64,000 nucleotides of DNA from Streptomyces smyrnaeus (GCF_017676345.1 NZ_JAFFZM010000014.1:124001-188000), one strand, 5' to 3'; shown: positions 48,021 to 56,974, counted from the stretch's first letter. Made by a program: numbers and translations. The notes: generated by a model from the sequence alone, not told the origin.

Positions 48021-49103
48021 ATGGCAGAGGGACGCGAGCCGCGTACCTACATCGTGCTGGCACTGCTGCCCTTCCTGGCGATGGCGTTGGTGGCTGGCGT
48101 CGATGTGCTGGCGGGGCCCGAGGTGGGGTTCCTGCCGCTGGTCTCGCTCGGCCCCGCCTTCGCCGGACTGGTCGGCACCTGGCGGCGTACCGTCGTGGTC
48201 GGCGCGCTGGCCATGGTGCTCTGCGGTGGGCTGGGGCTCTACGACGACCTCCTCATGACGCGGCGCGGCTACACGGCTCTGGCCTCTGTCGCCGGGGTCA
48301 CCGTCGCCGGCGTGGTGGCCGCCATCATGCGGGGGCGGCGCGAGGAGGAGCTGGCCAGCGTCCGGTCCATCGCGGAGGTCGCCCAACGGGTCCTGCTGCG
48401 GCCGGTGCCGCGCAGCGCGGGCCCGCTGCGGGTGGCCGTCTCCTACACCTCCGCCGTGGCCGAGGCACGCATCGGCGGCGACCTGTACGAGGTGGCCGCG
48501 GGGCCGGACCGGATACGGCTGATCGTCGGTGATGTGCAGGGCAAGGGGCTGACGGCGGTGGAGACCGCCTCCGTGGTTCTGGGCACCTTCCGGGAGGCCG
48601 CCTACGAGGAGCCGGATCTCGCCGCGCTGGGGGCCCGGCTGGAGCGCAGCGTGGCGCGTGAGCTGGAGGACGAGAGATTCGTGACGGCCATCGTCGCGGA
48701 GGTGCGGCCCAAGGAACGCACCGTCGTCTTCCTCAACCACGGCCACCCGCCGCCGATGCTCGTACGCCGCGACGGCACCGTCGAGTTCCCCCGGCCGGAC
48801 ACCTACGCCCTGCCGCTCGGTCTGGCCGCGCACGGCGGGGAGCCGCCCGGGCTGTTCAGCGCCGGGTTCGCCCCGGGCGACCAGCTCCTCCTCTACACCG
48901 ACGGGGTGACCGAGGCCCGGAACGACGCGGGGGACTTCTACCCGCTCAAGGACAAGGGGTGGTTGCTGCGCTCCGGGGACGCCCAGGCGGCGCTGGACAC
49001 GCTGCGCCAGGACGTGGACCGCTACACGGGAGGCGTCCAGGACGACGACGCCGCGATGCTCCTGGTGCGCTACCGCCCGGGGCGCGGCCCGGGACGCGAC
49101 TGA
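48021..49103 (+). CDS. Membrane-bound PP2C/SpoIIE-type phosphatase
   Basis: A 360-residue protein with about four N-terminal membrane helices (LALLPFLAMALVAGVDVL, TVVVGALAMVLCGGLGLY and others), then a SpoIIE/PP2C domain from ~residue 120: ARIGGDLYEV with the metal-binding Asp, VGDVQGKGLTAV, LNHGHPPPMLV and LYTDGVTEARN. Such proteins dephosphorylate anti-sigma antagonists in Streptomyces partner-switching systems. ATG 48021 follows AAGGGAG. The partner is not in the window. Confidence 0.93.
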   Translation: MAEGREPRTYIVLALLPFLAMALVAGVDVLAGPEVGFLPLVSLGPAFAGLVGTWRRTVVVGALAMVLCGGLGLYDDLLMTRRGYTALASVAGVTVAGVVAAIMRGRREEELASVRSIAEVAQRVLLRPVPRSAGPLRVAVSYTSAVAEARIGGDLYEVAAGPDRIRLIVGDVQGKGLTAVETASVVLGTFREAAYEEPDLAALGARLERSVARELEDERFVTAIVAEVRPKERTVVFLNHGHPPPMLVRRDGTVEFPRPDTYALPLGLAAHGGEPPGLFSAGFAPGDQLLLYTDGVTEARNDAGDFYPLKDKGWLLRSGDAQAALDTLRQDVDRYTGGVQDDDAAMLLVRYRPGRGPGRD

Positions 49104-49120
49104 GGTCCCGGGGCCTAAGA

Positions 49121-49149
49121 ACGCCGAAGCACGCCGAAGCACGCGGAAG
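49121..49149. repeat. Short tandem repeat upstream of marR
   Basis: ACGCCGAAGC occurs twice in tandem (49121-49130, 49131-49140) with a degenerate third copy to 49149. It lies 26-54 bp before the MarR gene, possibly in its 5' leader. Confidence 0.6.
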
Positions 49150-49174
49150 AAGCAGGAAGCGGTAAAAAGGGGAC

Positions 49175-49762
49175 ATGGCCGAGCGCGGAGACCCGGTGCA
49201 GGGTTTGGACGACGTGGACGCGGTCACGCGCGCCGTGCTGACCGCTTCCCGGGTGCTGGTGGCGGTGTCGGCCAGCTCGTTGGCCGAGGTGGAGGATCGG
49301 GTGACGCTGCCGCAGTTCCGGATGCTGGTGGCCCTCTCCTCGCGCGGTGCCACCAAGCTCGTCGCGCTGGCCGACCTGCTGCGGGTGGCGCCCTCGACCG
49401 CCATGCGGATGGCGGACAGGCTGATCACGGCCGGGCTCGTGGACCGGCAGACCAACCCGCACAACCGCCGGGAGACCCTGCTGACCCTCACCGACGAGGG
49501 GCGCAGCACCGTCGGGACCGTCACCTCGCGCCGCCGCCGGGAACTGGCCGCCGTCGTGGAACGGCTCGCCCCCGGCCAACGCGCCGCCCTCGTCGAGGCG
49601 TTGACGGCGTTCAACGAGGCGGGCGGCGAGCCGGCGGTGCCGCCCACGGACATCGACGTCCCGTATCCGCTCGGCTGGGCCGACCTGGCGCAACCGGCCC
49701 CGTCCACCGGGCCCACCCCACCGGCGCCGACCTCCCCGCCCACGCCCTCGGAACCGCACTGA
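49175..49762 (+). CDS. MarR-family transcriptional regulator
   Basis: A 195-residue MarR regulator: LVALADLLRVAPSTAMRMAD is the helix-turn-helix and QTNPHNRRETLLTLTDEG is the wing with the conserved Asn/Arg-rich turn. A Pro-rich 50-residue C-terminal tail is unusual. ATG 49175 follows AAAAAGGGGAC. It is convergent with the ClC channel gene, whose promoter carries a MarR-like palindrome, so that channel is a candidate target (inference). Confidence 0.9.
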   Translation: MAERGDPVQGLDDVDAVTRAVLTASRVLVAVSASSLAEVEDRVTLPQFRMLVALSSRGATKLVALADLLRVAPSTAMRMADRLITAGLVDRQTNPHNRRETLLTLTDEGRSTVGTVTSRRRRELAAVVERLAPGQRAALVEALTAFNEAGGEPAVPPTDIDVPYPLGWADLAQPAPSTGPTPPAPTSPPTPSEPH

Positions 49763-49795
49763 CGCCGTCGGGGGTGCCACCGGGCGGCACCGCCG

Positions 49796-51571
49796 TCACA
49801 CCAGTGCCGACTCCTGGGCCGGGGCGGTACGGGTGTGCAGGGCCCGCAGCGCACTGCGGTGGCTCAGCCAGCCGACCGGCGCGCCCTTGTCCGCGTCCAG
49901 TACCGGCATCCCGCTGTCCACCGAGTCCGCCAGCGTGTGCAGCGCCGTGGCCAGTGGCTCGTCGGGCCTGACGGCGGGGGGCCGCCGGGCCAGGTCGCCG
50001 ACCGTGGCGGGGGCGCCCTCCGGCTGTTCGGTCAGTGCCTCGGCCACCGCCCGCGTGGTGACGACCCCCGCGTACCGGCCGGCGGGGTCCAGTACCGGGA
50101 GCGCTCCGTTCCCGGACAGGCTCAGCACGTCGGCGGCCTCGGTGAGCGGGGTCGTGGTGGTCAGCGGCTCGGGCAGCGGCTCCATCACGGCGCCGACCGA
50201 CTGGCCGCCCAGCGGCGCCCCCTGTGCCGGGCCGTCCAGATCGATACCGCGACGCCGCAGCTTGAGGGTGTAGATGGTGTCCCGGGACAGCAGCCGCCCG
50301 GTCGCGGTGGCCAGCGCGATCGCCAGCATCATGGACAGGATGATCGAGTACTCGCCGGTCAGCTCGAAGAGGATGACCACGGCCGTGATCGGCGCCCGGG
50401 AGGCTCCGGCGAAGACGGCGCCCATGCCCACCAGCGCGTAGGCGCCGACGGCGCCCGCCGTGCCCGGCAGCAGTTGGTGCAGCACCGCGCCGTAGGCGGC
50501 GCCCAGCATCGCGCCCATGAACAGGCTCGGTGCGAACACACCTCCGGAGCCGCCGATGCCGATGGTCACGCTGGTCGCCAGGATCTTGCCCACCAGCAGC
50601 ACCAGCAGGAAGCCGACCGCGTACTCGCCCTCGGTGGCGTTCTCCAGCACCGGGTAGCCCACCCCGTACATCTGCGGCAGGGCGAGCAGCAGCAGGCCCA
50701 GCACCAGCCCGCCCGCCGCGGGCCGCAGCCACTCGGGCCCGCGCCAGGCCCAGTCGCAGGCGTCCTCGATCGCGTACAGGATGCGTGAGAATCCCACTCC
50801 CACGGCCCCGGCCAACACCCCGAGCAGGGCGAAGAGTCCGTACTGGCCCAGATGGTCGACGTGGAAGGGCGGCAGTTCCAAGAAGGCCACGTCCCCGAAC
50901 GCGGCCCGGCCGATCACGCTCGCGGTGACGCTGGAGAGCACCGCGGCGCCGAACGCCTCGGCGCTGAACGTCATCAAGATCAGCTCCATGGCGAAGAACA
51001 CCCCGGCCAGCGGGGCGTTGAACGTCGCCGCGATGCCGCCTGCCGCGCCGCACGCCACCAGCAGCCGCATCCGCCCCTCGCCGGCCCGCACCAGCCGGCC
51101 CAGCGTCGCGCCGAGGGCCGAGCCGACCTGCACGATCGGCCCCTCCCGGCCCACCGAGCCGCCGGAGCCGATGGTCAGCGCGGAGGCGAGCGTCTTGACG
51201 ACGGCGACCTTCGGGCTGATGCGCCCGCCGCGCTGTGCCACCGCGAGCATCACCTCCGGTACGCCGTGCCCGCGTGCCTCCCTGGCGAAGCGCTGCACCA
51301 GCGGCCCGTACAGCAGCCCGCCCACGACCGGGGCCAGTACCACGAAGAAGGGGCCCAGCCAGGTCAGATGGGGATGGGCCGAGCCGGGGGCGGCGGCGTA
51401 GTCGTCGTGGCCGGACAGGAGCCGGGTGAACTGCTGGATGCACCAGCGGAACACGATCGAACCGACACCGGCTCCCGCGCCGGTGAGGACGGCCAGCAGC
51501 AGCAGTCCCCATGGCGCGGAGCGCATCCGTGCCCTCGTACCCCTGTTGCCACCTGTCCGTGCACCGACCAT
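49796..51571 (-). CDS. ClC-family chloride channel/antiporter with CBS domains
   Basis: A 591-residue membrane protein with the ClC selectivity motifs GHGVPEVM, GSGGSVGREGP (containing the gating Glu) and GSGGVFAPSLF, and about 12-14 helices. Two CBS-like repeats follow from about residue 445 (VGAVMEPLPEPLTTTTPLTE; VGDLARRPPAVRPDEPLATA), a nucleotide-sensing module. Such proteins are H+/Cl- antiporters or channels. ATG 51571 follows GGAGCAGGA. The promoter region contains the perfect 15-bp palindrome at 51590-51604. Confidence 0.95.
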   Translation of the reverse strand: MVGARTGGNRGTRARMRSAPWGLLLLAVLTGAGAGVGSIVFRWCIQQFTRLLSGHDDYAAAPGSAHPHLTWLGPFFVVLAPVVGGLLYGPLVQRFAREARGHGVPEVMLAVAQRGGRISPKVAVVKTLASALTIGSGGSVGREGPIVQVGSALGATLGRLVRAGEGRMRLLVACGAAGGIAATFNAPLAGVFFAMELILMTFSAEAFGAAVLSSVTASVIGRAAFGDVAFLELPPFHVDHLGQYGLFALLGVLAGAVGVGFSRILYAIEDACDWAWRGPEWLRPAAGGLVLGLLLLALPQMYGVGYPVLENATEGEYAVGFLLVLLVGKILATSVTIGIGGSGGVFAPSLFMGAMLGAAYGAVLHQLLPGTAGAVGAYALVGMGAVFAGASRAPITAVVILFELTGEYSIILSMMLAIALATATGRLLSRDTIYTLKLRRRGIDLDGPAQGAPLGGQSVGAVMEPLPEPLTTTTPLTEAADVLSLSGNGALPVLDPAGRYAGVVTTRAVAEALTEQPEGAPATVGDLARRPPAVRPDEPLATALHTLADSVDSGMPVLDADKGAPVGWLSHRSALRALHTRTAPAQESALV

Positions 51572-51589
51572 TCCTGCTCCTTTCTTACT

Positions 51590-51604
51590 TTTGCATTATG
51601 CAAA
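51590..51604. promoter_or_regulatory. MarR-like operator at the ClC promoter
   Basis: TTTGCAT-T-ATGCAAA is a perfect 7-1-7 palindrome 19 bp upstream of the clc ATG. On the minus strand TTGACA precedes it by 3 nt, so a bound protein would cover the promoter spacer. Confidence 0.65.
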
Positions 51605-51768
51605 GCTTGTCAAGTACACGGACGGCGACGCGGGGCGGTGATGGCCGGGCGGGATGTTTCGGCTTGCCGTAAGGGAGGTACATGGTTGCCAGGCATCTAC
51701 TTGCAAATCTGGAAAGTTGATGCCTAGTGTGAAAGCACGTGAGCGACCGACTGCACGGGAGGCAGATC

Positions 51769-52197
51769 ATGGAGGCTGCGGAGGCACGCTCCGCGCTCGC
51801 GCGGCGGGACGCGGTGCAGCGGACCGGACGCCGGGCGCACGCCGACTGGTACGCGCGGTATCTGCTGGGGTTCCTCGGCTACACCCTGCTGCTGCTCGGC
51901 GCCGCCGCGGTGGCCGGCAGCGAACCCGCGGTGGCCGTCGCGCTCAACGCCGCCGGCGCGGTGGTCGGTGTGGCGGCGATGGGATACGCGGGCACCCGCC
52001 CCGTCGTCACCCGCGACTTCCGCCGCTTCCACCTCGTCTTCAGCCTGGGCTGGACGGGGCTGTACGTGGCGGCCGTCGTCATCGGCTCGGTCTGGAGCGG
52101 GGGCGCGCCGCTGCTGTGGTGGCCGGCTTCGCTGGCCGTGCTCGCCGGGTGGACCCTGGGCGCGGCGTTGCTGGTGCGCAGGGCGGGAGCGCGGTGA
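51769..52197 (+). CDS. Small membrane protein, partner of the winged-helix regulator
   Basis: A 142-residue protein with about four hydrophobic helices (YLLGFLGYTLLLLGAAAVAG; VAVALNAAGAVVGVAAMGYA; LGWTGLYVAAVVIGSVW; LAVLAGWTLGAALLV). I do not recognise a family. ATG 51769 follows GGGAGG at 6 nt and is preferred over GTG 51739. Its stop overlaps the GTG of the regulator (GTGA), a common permease/regulator pairing. An AGGCATC/GATGCCT inverted repeat lies at 51691-51725. Confidence 0.75.
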   Translation: MEAAEARSALARRDAVQRTGRRAHADWYARYLLGFLGYTLLLLGAAAVAGSEPAVAVALNAAGAVVGVAAMGYAGTRPVVTRDFRRFHLVFSLGWTGLYVAAVVIGSVWSGGAPLLWWPASLAVLAGWTLGAALLVRRAGAR

Positions 52198-52550
52198 AAG
52201 GCGCACGGCACCCCCGGCACCGATTGGAGCCGCTGCTCCAGTCCCCGGTGCGGTTCTCGGTGATGGCGGCGCTGGCTTCGGCCGAGCGGCTGGAGTTCCG
52301 GTTCGTCCGGGACGCGGTCGAGATCAACGACTCGGCCCTCTCCAAGCAGTCGGCGGCACTGGAGGAGGCGGGACTGGTCGAGGTCGAGAAGGGCTATCTC
52401 GGCAAGCGGCCCCGCACCTGGCTGAAGGCCACCCCGAAGGGCCGTGAGGTCTTCCAGGAGCACTGCGCCGGTCTGCAGGCGATCGCCCGGGGACTGGCGG
52501 TCGACCCGCCGGCGGAGGTCCTCGACCGGCCGACGGGCCCGGAGGGCTGA
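52194..52550 (+). CDS. Winged-helix transcriptional regulator (MarR/ArsR-like)
   Basis: A 118-residue DNA-binding protein: LLQSPVRFSVMAALASAERL, then FVRDAVEINDSALSKQSAAL as recognition helix and LVEVEKGYLGKRPRTWLKAT as the wing. This is the single-domain wHTH family often paired with a small membrane protein. GTG 52194 overlaps the upstream stop and follows GGGAG. It is followed by a 17-bp terminator. Confidence 0.87.
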   Translation: MKGARHPRHRLEPLLQSPVRFSVMAALASAERLEFRFVRDAVEINDSALSKQSAALEEAGLVEVEKGYLGKRPRTWLKATPKGREVFQEHCAGLQAIARGLAVDPPAEVLDRPTGPEG

Positions 52551-52594
52551 GCCGCTGTCAGGTGCCGCTGCCGGGCACGGGGGGTAGAAGAACG

Positions 52595-52635
52595 GAAGGC
52601 GGGGAGCGATGCTTCGCCCATCGCTCCCCGCCTTC
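52595..52635. terminator. Strong bidirectional terminator bordering the RiPP region
   Basis: A perfect 17-bp stem (52595-52611 with 52619-52635, GAAGGCGGGGAGCGATG) has a 7-nt loop. It lies between the convergent winged-helix and LysR-like genes and marks the left border of the RiPP cluster. Confidence 0.88.
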
Positions 52636-52695
52636 GTATTGCTCGCGCGTCTTTTGCGTTTTCTTGCGCGAATATCCCCGTCAATGCACGGTGAA

Positions 52696-53025
52696 TTACG
52701 CGGTGCGGCGCACCGTATGTACTTCGCGCAGCGGCGCCGACCGGTTATCCCGTCGTCGCCTGGGACGTGAGGGTATTGCTTCGCAGTGGCAGAGCAGATC
52801 CATCCGCGAGAGAATGTCGTGCGCCACCGGAACCATGCGCCTACCCGCCTCGGTCAGGTTCATGCCCCCGGGTGTGCGCCGGAACAGAGGCTGGCGGGTG
52901 TGGACTTCGAGCTGGCGGATCTGGTCGCTGATGCTGGCGGCCGAGTAGCCCAATTCGGTGGCGGTCCTGGTCACACTGCCCGTCCGCGCGCAGGTCACGA
53001 ACGCGCGAAGCATCCGATCGTTCAC
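52696..53025 (-). CDS. LysR-type DNA-binding domain without effector domain
   Basis: A 109-residue protein whose first ~60 residues are a LysR helix-turn-helix: MLRAFVTCARTGSVTRTATE, LGYSAASISDQIRQLEVHTR and QPLFRRTPGG. The usual ~220-residue effector-binding domain is missing; the frame ends after an Arg-rich tail. It may be a natural minimal regulator or a truncated gene. GTG 53025 follows GGGGAG. It is divergent from the exporter that begins the RiPP operon and could control it. Confidence 0.8.
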   Translation of the reverse strand: MNDRMLRAFVTCARTGSVTRTATELGYSAASISDQIRQLEVHTRQPLFRRTPGGMNLTEAGRRMVPVAHDILSRMDLLCHCEAIPSRPRRRRDNRSAPLREVHTVRRTA

Positions 53026-53367
53026 TGAGTCTCCCCGTGTAGCAAATCATGCAAACTCGGTGTGTAGCGGACACAAGGGCGTCCACCTGTGGTGGTGTCC
53101 GGGCGCGGGAGGTCATCCCGCGGTATCCGCCTGGTCGGACGGCTTACTATTCCCCGTAAGTCCCAGGAGACACAAGCGCACTGACGGGTAGCCGGTTCCC
53201 GCTACCGTCGAACTCCCCCCGTATGTCGCCGGGTTCCCGTATTCGGTCTCTCCGAACACCCCTTGCCGTGCGTTCCGCCCAGCGGCCAGCATTGCTCGCG
53301 ATCACCGCCGACCAGTCGACCTGCCGCATAGCGCACAACGCCACGACGTAATGCGCGGGACGTGGGG
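53026..53367. promoter_or_regulatory. Divergent regulatory region of the RiPP cluster
   Basis: This 342-bp region has no protein gene and lower GC than its neighbours. It holds the perfect palindrome CCACC-TGT-GGTGG (53083-53095) nested in GGACAC/GTGTCC (53069-53100), and a hairpin GACGGGTAGC/GCTACCGTC around 53183-53209. Direct repeats GACACAAG occur twice. These are candidate binding sites for the LysR-like protein. Confidence 0.5.
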
Positions 53368-54417
53368 ATGCAGCGTCAAATGTTCACGATTCAAGAACGC
53401 CGCGAACAACCGGATTCCGAGCCCGATCACGAGGCCGCCGAAGATGGCGCCCCGCCTGCCCTCGCGGTCCGGGAACTCACCGTCCGCTATGGGGACTTCA
53501 CCGCAGTGAACGATGTGGAGTTCACCGTCGGGCGCGGCGAGATCTACGGTCTGCTGGGCCGCAACGGCGCGGGCAAGACGAGCACCATCGCGGCGGTCAC
53601 CGGATTGCTGCGGCCCGCCGCCGGCCGGATCGACGTCCTCGGCAGGCCGGTCGAGCCCGGCCGCCACAGCGCCGCACGGCTGGGCGGCGCGCTGGCCCTG
53701 CAGCCGCAGAAGACCAGTCTCTTCCCCCGTCTCCAGGTCGACGAGACGCTCCACATGTGGGCGTCGCTCTACCCGGATCCCCGCCCGGTGCCCGAGCTCA
53801 TCGAGGAGCTGGGCCTGGCCGACAAGGCCCGCACCAGGGCCGCCAAGCTCTCCGGCGGCCAGCAGCAACGGCTTCTGCTCGCCACCGCGTTGGTCGGCAA
53901 CACCCCGCTCGTCGTCCTCGACGAGCCGACCACGGGGCTCGACCCGCACGCCCGCCGCGACGCCTGGGCCGTCATCAACCGGGCCCGCGCGGGCGGCACC
54001 ACCTTCCTGCTGAGCACCCACGCCATGGAGGAGGCCGAGGAGATGTGCGACCGGCTGGCCATCCTCCACAACGGCCGGCTGCGCACCTCGGGGACACCGG
54101 CACAGATCGTGCGGAGCCTCACCCACGGCAGCACGGTCACCGTCCGCTCGGCCCAGGAGGACCTGCTCGCCGCCGCCCGCGAGGAGTTCGGCGCCGACGC
54201 GGTGACGGCGCAGACCCGGGGCACCACCCGGCCGGGCACCGGCGGCGGCGTTCCGCGGTTCTCCGTGGCGACCGAGCAGCCCGAGCGCGCCGTCGCCTGG
54301 TTCGAGGAACGCGCGCCCGCAGCCGACGTACGGATTCACCGCCCGACGCTGGAGGACGCGTTCCTGGCCGCGACCGGCACCGGGGCGACCGGCCCGGACG
54401 AGGGGAGCGAGCAGTGA
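53368..54417 (+). CDS. ABC transporter ATP-binding protein (DrrA/CcmA-like exporter)
   Basis: A 349-residue ABC ATPase: Walker A GLLGRNGAGKTS, Q-loop LALQPQKTSLF, signature LSGGQQQR, Walker B LVVLDEPTTGLDP and H-loop STHAMEE. The C-terminal ~100 residues are the extra domain common in antibiotic exporters. The start is ambiguous (GTG 53362, ATG 53368, ATG 53380). It is coupled by GTGA overlap to the permease and probably exports or gives immunity to the cluster product. Confidence 0.9.
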   Translation: MQRQMFTIQERREQPDSEPDHEAAEDGAPPALAVRELTVRYGDFTAVNDVEFTVGRGEIYGLLGRNGAGKTSTIAAVTGLLRPAAGRIDVLGRPVEPGRHSAARLGGALALQPQKTSLFPRLQVDETLHMWASLYPDPRPVPELIEELGLADKARTRAAKLSGGQQQRLLLATALVGNTPLVVLDEPTTGLDPHARRDAWAVINRARAGGTTFLLSTHAMEEAEEMCDRLAILHNGRLRTSGTPAQIVRSLTHGSTVTVRSAQEDLLAAAREEFGADAVTAQTRGTTRPGTGGGVPRFSVATEQPERAVAWFEERAPAADVRIHRPTLEDAFLAATGTGATGPDEGSEQ

Positions 54418-55529
54418 GCACCGTCCCGACGAGCCGCAGCCGCCCCGACACCACCGCCCGCACCCCCGTCCCCGCCTCCCCGGCCCTGCCCGCCGCCGCG
54501 CCGCCGCCGGGGCAGTTCAAGGCGCTGGCCAAGGGCATGACCAAGGAGCTGGTGCGCGATCCGATGGCGCTGTTCTTCAGCGTCGTCTTCCCGGTGCTGC
54601 TCGCCGGGCTCTTCGTCGCCATCATGCAGCTCACCTGGGCCGGCGGCCCGTACAAGATCGCGGTGGTGGGCAGCGGAACCCAGGCCGCCCAGTTGCGCGA
54701 CGCGCTCGGTGACGGCTCGAAGGTCGCCGCCGTCGACTCCCCGCGCGACGCCAGGGAGGGTGTGGACGCGGTGATCGCGCCGTCCGCCGACGGCGACAGC
54801 CTGCGGGTGGTCACCGACCCCGAGAGCCCCTCGGTCGTCTCCGCGGTGCGCGACGCGCTGCCGCAGACCGGCTGGGAGGGCCGGAATCTCGACGCCGTGG
54901 GCACCGACGGCAGTCCACCGTTCGAACCGATGCCGTTCGTACTGCCCGGTGTGCTCGTCTTCGCCCTGATGTCGCTCGCCCTGAGCGCCACCGCGGGCAC
55001 CCTGGTGTCGCTGCGCGCCAACGGCACCCTGCGGCTGCTGCGCACCACACCGGCCAGGCCGCAGGCCATCCTCACCTCGCTGCTGCCCGCGCGTGGCGCG
55101 CTCGGTCTGGCGCTGCTGGCCGTCGCCGGGGCGATCGCCACGGTGCTGGGGCTGCTGACGCCGCTGTCCGGGCTGACCATGCTGCTGACGACGGTGCTCG
55201 GAATGTGGCTGCTGATGTCCGTGGGCTTCCTGCTCGGCGGCACCCTGCGCTCGCCCGAGCTGACCAACGCCATCTCCGGACTGCTCACCCCCCTGCTGCT
55301 GATGGGCTCCGGAGTGCTCTTCCCGCTGGAGCTGATGCCGGACGGGCTCGCGGACGTCCTGTCCTGGAACCCCGTCGCGCTGCTGGGTGACGCGCTCAGG
55401 CACGACGTCACCGGTGGCGTCACCCGGCACGCGCAGTGGCTCGACTGGCTGCTGATCGCCGCCACCGCCGCGCTGTTGACCGTCGTGGCCGTCCGCGCCT
55501 TCCGCTGGGACACGGAGAAGAAGAGCTGA
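54414..55529 (+). CDS. ABC-2 type permease of the RiPP exporter
   Basis: A 371-residue membrane protein: one helix near residue 50, an extracytoplasmic domain (KIAVVGSGTQAAQLRDALGD), then five helices including FVLPGVLVFALMSLALSATA and SPELTNAISGLLTPLLLMGS. This is the ABC-2 fold of drug and bacteriocin exporters. GTG 54414 overlaps the ATPase stop; its own stop overlaps the ycaO ATG (TGATG). Transport and biosynthesis are therefore on one message. Confidence 0.88.
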   Translation: MSTVPTSRSRPDTTARTPVPASPALPAAAPPPGQFKALAKGMTKELVRDPMALFFSVVFPVLLAGLFVAIMQLTWAGGPYKIAVVGSGTQAAQLRDALGDGSKVAAVDSPRDAREGVDAVIAPSADGDSLRVVTDPESPSVVSAVRDALPQTGWEGRNLDAVGTDGSPPFEPMPFVLPGVLVFALMSLALSATAGTLVSLRANGTLRLLRTTPARPQAILTSLLPARGALGLALLAVAGAIATVLGLLTPLSGLTMLLTTVLGMWLLMSVGFLLGGTLRSPELTNAISGLLTPLLLMGSGVLFPLELMPDGLADVLSWNPVALLGDALRHDVTGGVTRHAQWLDWLLIAATAALLTVVAVRAFRWDTEKKS

Positions 55530-56974
55530 TGAATCCGAATGTGACCACCACGCTTCCCGGGCCCCGGGAAGCGGCCGGCGCCGCCGCCACTGCCGCATCC
55601 GACGCGGCGGTATCCGACGCGACGCCGCCCGCCTCGTTGCGCCGGATGGGCGACCTCGTCTCGCCGTACGGCCTCGTCAGTGGCGCCGCGCGGCTTCCCG
55701 GCAGCCCCGGCGACCCCGACTTCCCCATCTTCACCGCCTCGCTCGGCGATCCGGGACATGTGCTGACCGGGCACGAGGACTGGGACCTGGGGGCCGAGCA
55801 CGGCAACTTCGACGGCGCCGGCGGCGATCTGTCCCCCGAGCGGGCCGCGCTGCTGGCGGTCGCCGAATCGCTGGAGCGCTACTCCTCCTGCGCCCGGGAC
55901 GCGGGCCGCACCCGCTGGGCGACGGCCGCCGAACTGGGCGACGAGGCGGTGCCGCTGGACGCCTGGCCCAAACTGTCGGCCGCCGAACTCGCGGCGGGCG
56001 GACACGGGCTGGTGGGCCCCGACCCGGAAGCGCCCATGCGGTGGGTGCGCGGCTGGTCGTTCACCCGGCGGCGGCCGGTGTGGGTGCCCGCGGTCCATGT
56101 GTGGCTGAAGAACCCGCCCGAGGCGGTGGGCGAGCGGATCAGCCACCCCGTCTCCACCGGCTGCGCCGTCCACACCGATGTGACCTCCGCGGTCGTCAAC
56201 GGCCTGCTGGAGGTCGTCGAACGCGACTCCATCGCCCTGACCTGGCTGCAGCGGCTACGGCTGCCCCGGCTGACCGTCGAGATCGACGCGCTGACGCCCA
56301 CCCAGCGCCGGTTCGTGGAACGTGCCGCCAACCCGTATGTACGCACCCGCTTCTACGACGCCACCACCGATCTGGGCATCCCGGTGATCTACGGTGTGCA
56401 GCTCGCGGACCACGATCCCCAGCTGGCCCAGGTCGTCGCCGCCACCTGCGAGCCCGACCCCGGCGACGCGATCGCCAAGCTCCACCGCGAAGCCGCGTCC
56501 CTGCGGATCGCACTGCGGCACCACATCACCAACTCGGCAGGCCGGGAGCGGTCGGCCGCCGCGCCGGGCGAGGGCGGGGAGCAGCTGGTCGATGTCGTCG
56601 GCGGTGCGGCGCAGGCCGGGCCCCTGGCGGCCCGCGACCGCTTCTCGTTCCTGCTGGAGGGCGAGCGGGAGGAACGGCCGCTGTCCGCGCTGCCCCGCCC
56701 CGCCGCCACCGACCCGCGCACCGTCCTGGACTGGCTGCTGGAGCGACTGCACGCCCGGGGCTGCGAGGTCGTCGCGGTCGACCTGACCACCGACGAGGCC
56801 CGCCAGGTGGGCGCCACCGTCGTCCGGGTGGCGGTGCCTCAGCTGATGCCCCTCTCCTTCGTGCACCGGGCCCGCTATCTGGGCCACCCGCGGCTGTACG
56901 AAGCACCGCGCGCCATGGGCCACCCGGTGCTGGACGAGGACGAGATCACCCAGCTCCCGCAGCCGTTCGCCTGA
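55529..56974 (+). CDS. YcaO-domain azoline-forming cyclodehydratase
   Basis: A 481-residue YcaO protein. In TOMM pathways this ATP-dependent enzyme converts Cys/Ser/Thr of a precursor into thiazolines/oxazolines. The conserved YcaO blocks are AALLAVAESLERYSSC (ATP/Mg region), STGCAVHTDVTSAVVNGLLE with VVERDSIALTW, and VPQLMPLSFVHRARYLGHPR. The C-terminus ends PQPFA, resembling the Pro-rich end of many azoline YcaOs. It requires a partner, which the ThiF-like genes just downstream supply. Its ATG overlaps the permease stop. Confidence 0.93.
   Translation: MNPNVTTTLPGPREAAGAAATAASDAAVSDATPPASLRRMGDLVSPYGLVSGAARLPGSPGDPDFPIFTASLGDPGHVLTGHEDWDLGAEHGNFDGAGGDLSPERAALLAVAESLERYSSCARDAGRTRWATAAELGDEAVPLDAWPKLSAAELAAGGHGLVGPDPEAPMRWVRGWSFTRRRPVWVPAVHVWLKNPPEAVGERISHPVSTGCAVHTDVTSAVVNGLLEVVERDSIALTWLQRLRLPRLTVEIDALTPTQRRFVERAANPYVRTRFYDATTDLGIPVIYGVQLADHDPQLAQVVAATCEPDPGDAIAKLHREAASLRIALRHHITNSAGRERSAAAPGEGGEQLVDVVGGAAQAGPLAARDRFSFLLEGEREERPLSALPRPAATDPRTVLDWLLERLHARGCEVVAVDLTTDEARQVGATVVRVAVPQLMPLSFVHRARYLGHPRLYEAPRAMGHPVLDEDEITQLPQPFA

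Noticed and set aside
54137..56173. A 678-codon minus-strand frame opposite the ABC permease and YcaO genes
   Set aside because: The plus-strand genes have clear ABC-2 and YcaO signatures and overlapping start/stop codons. The opposite frame has low-complexity Ser/Arg-rich composition.
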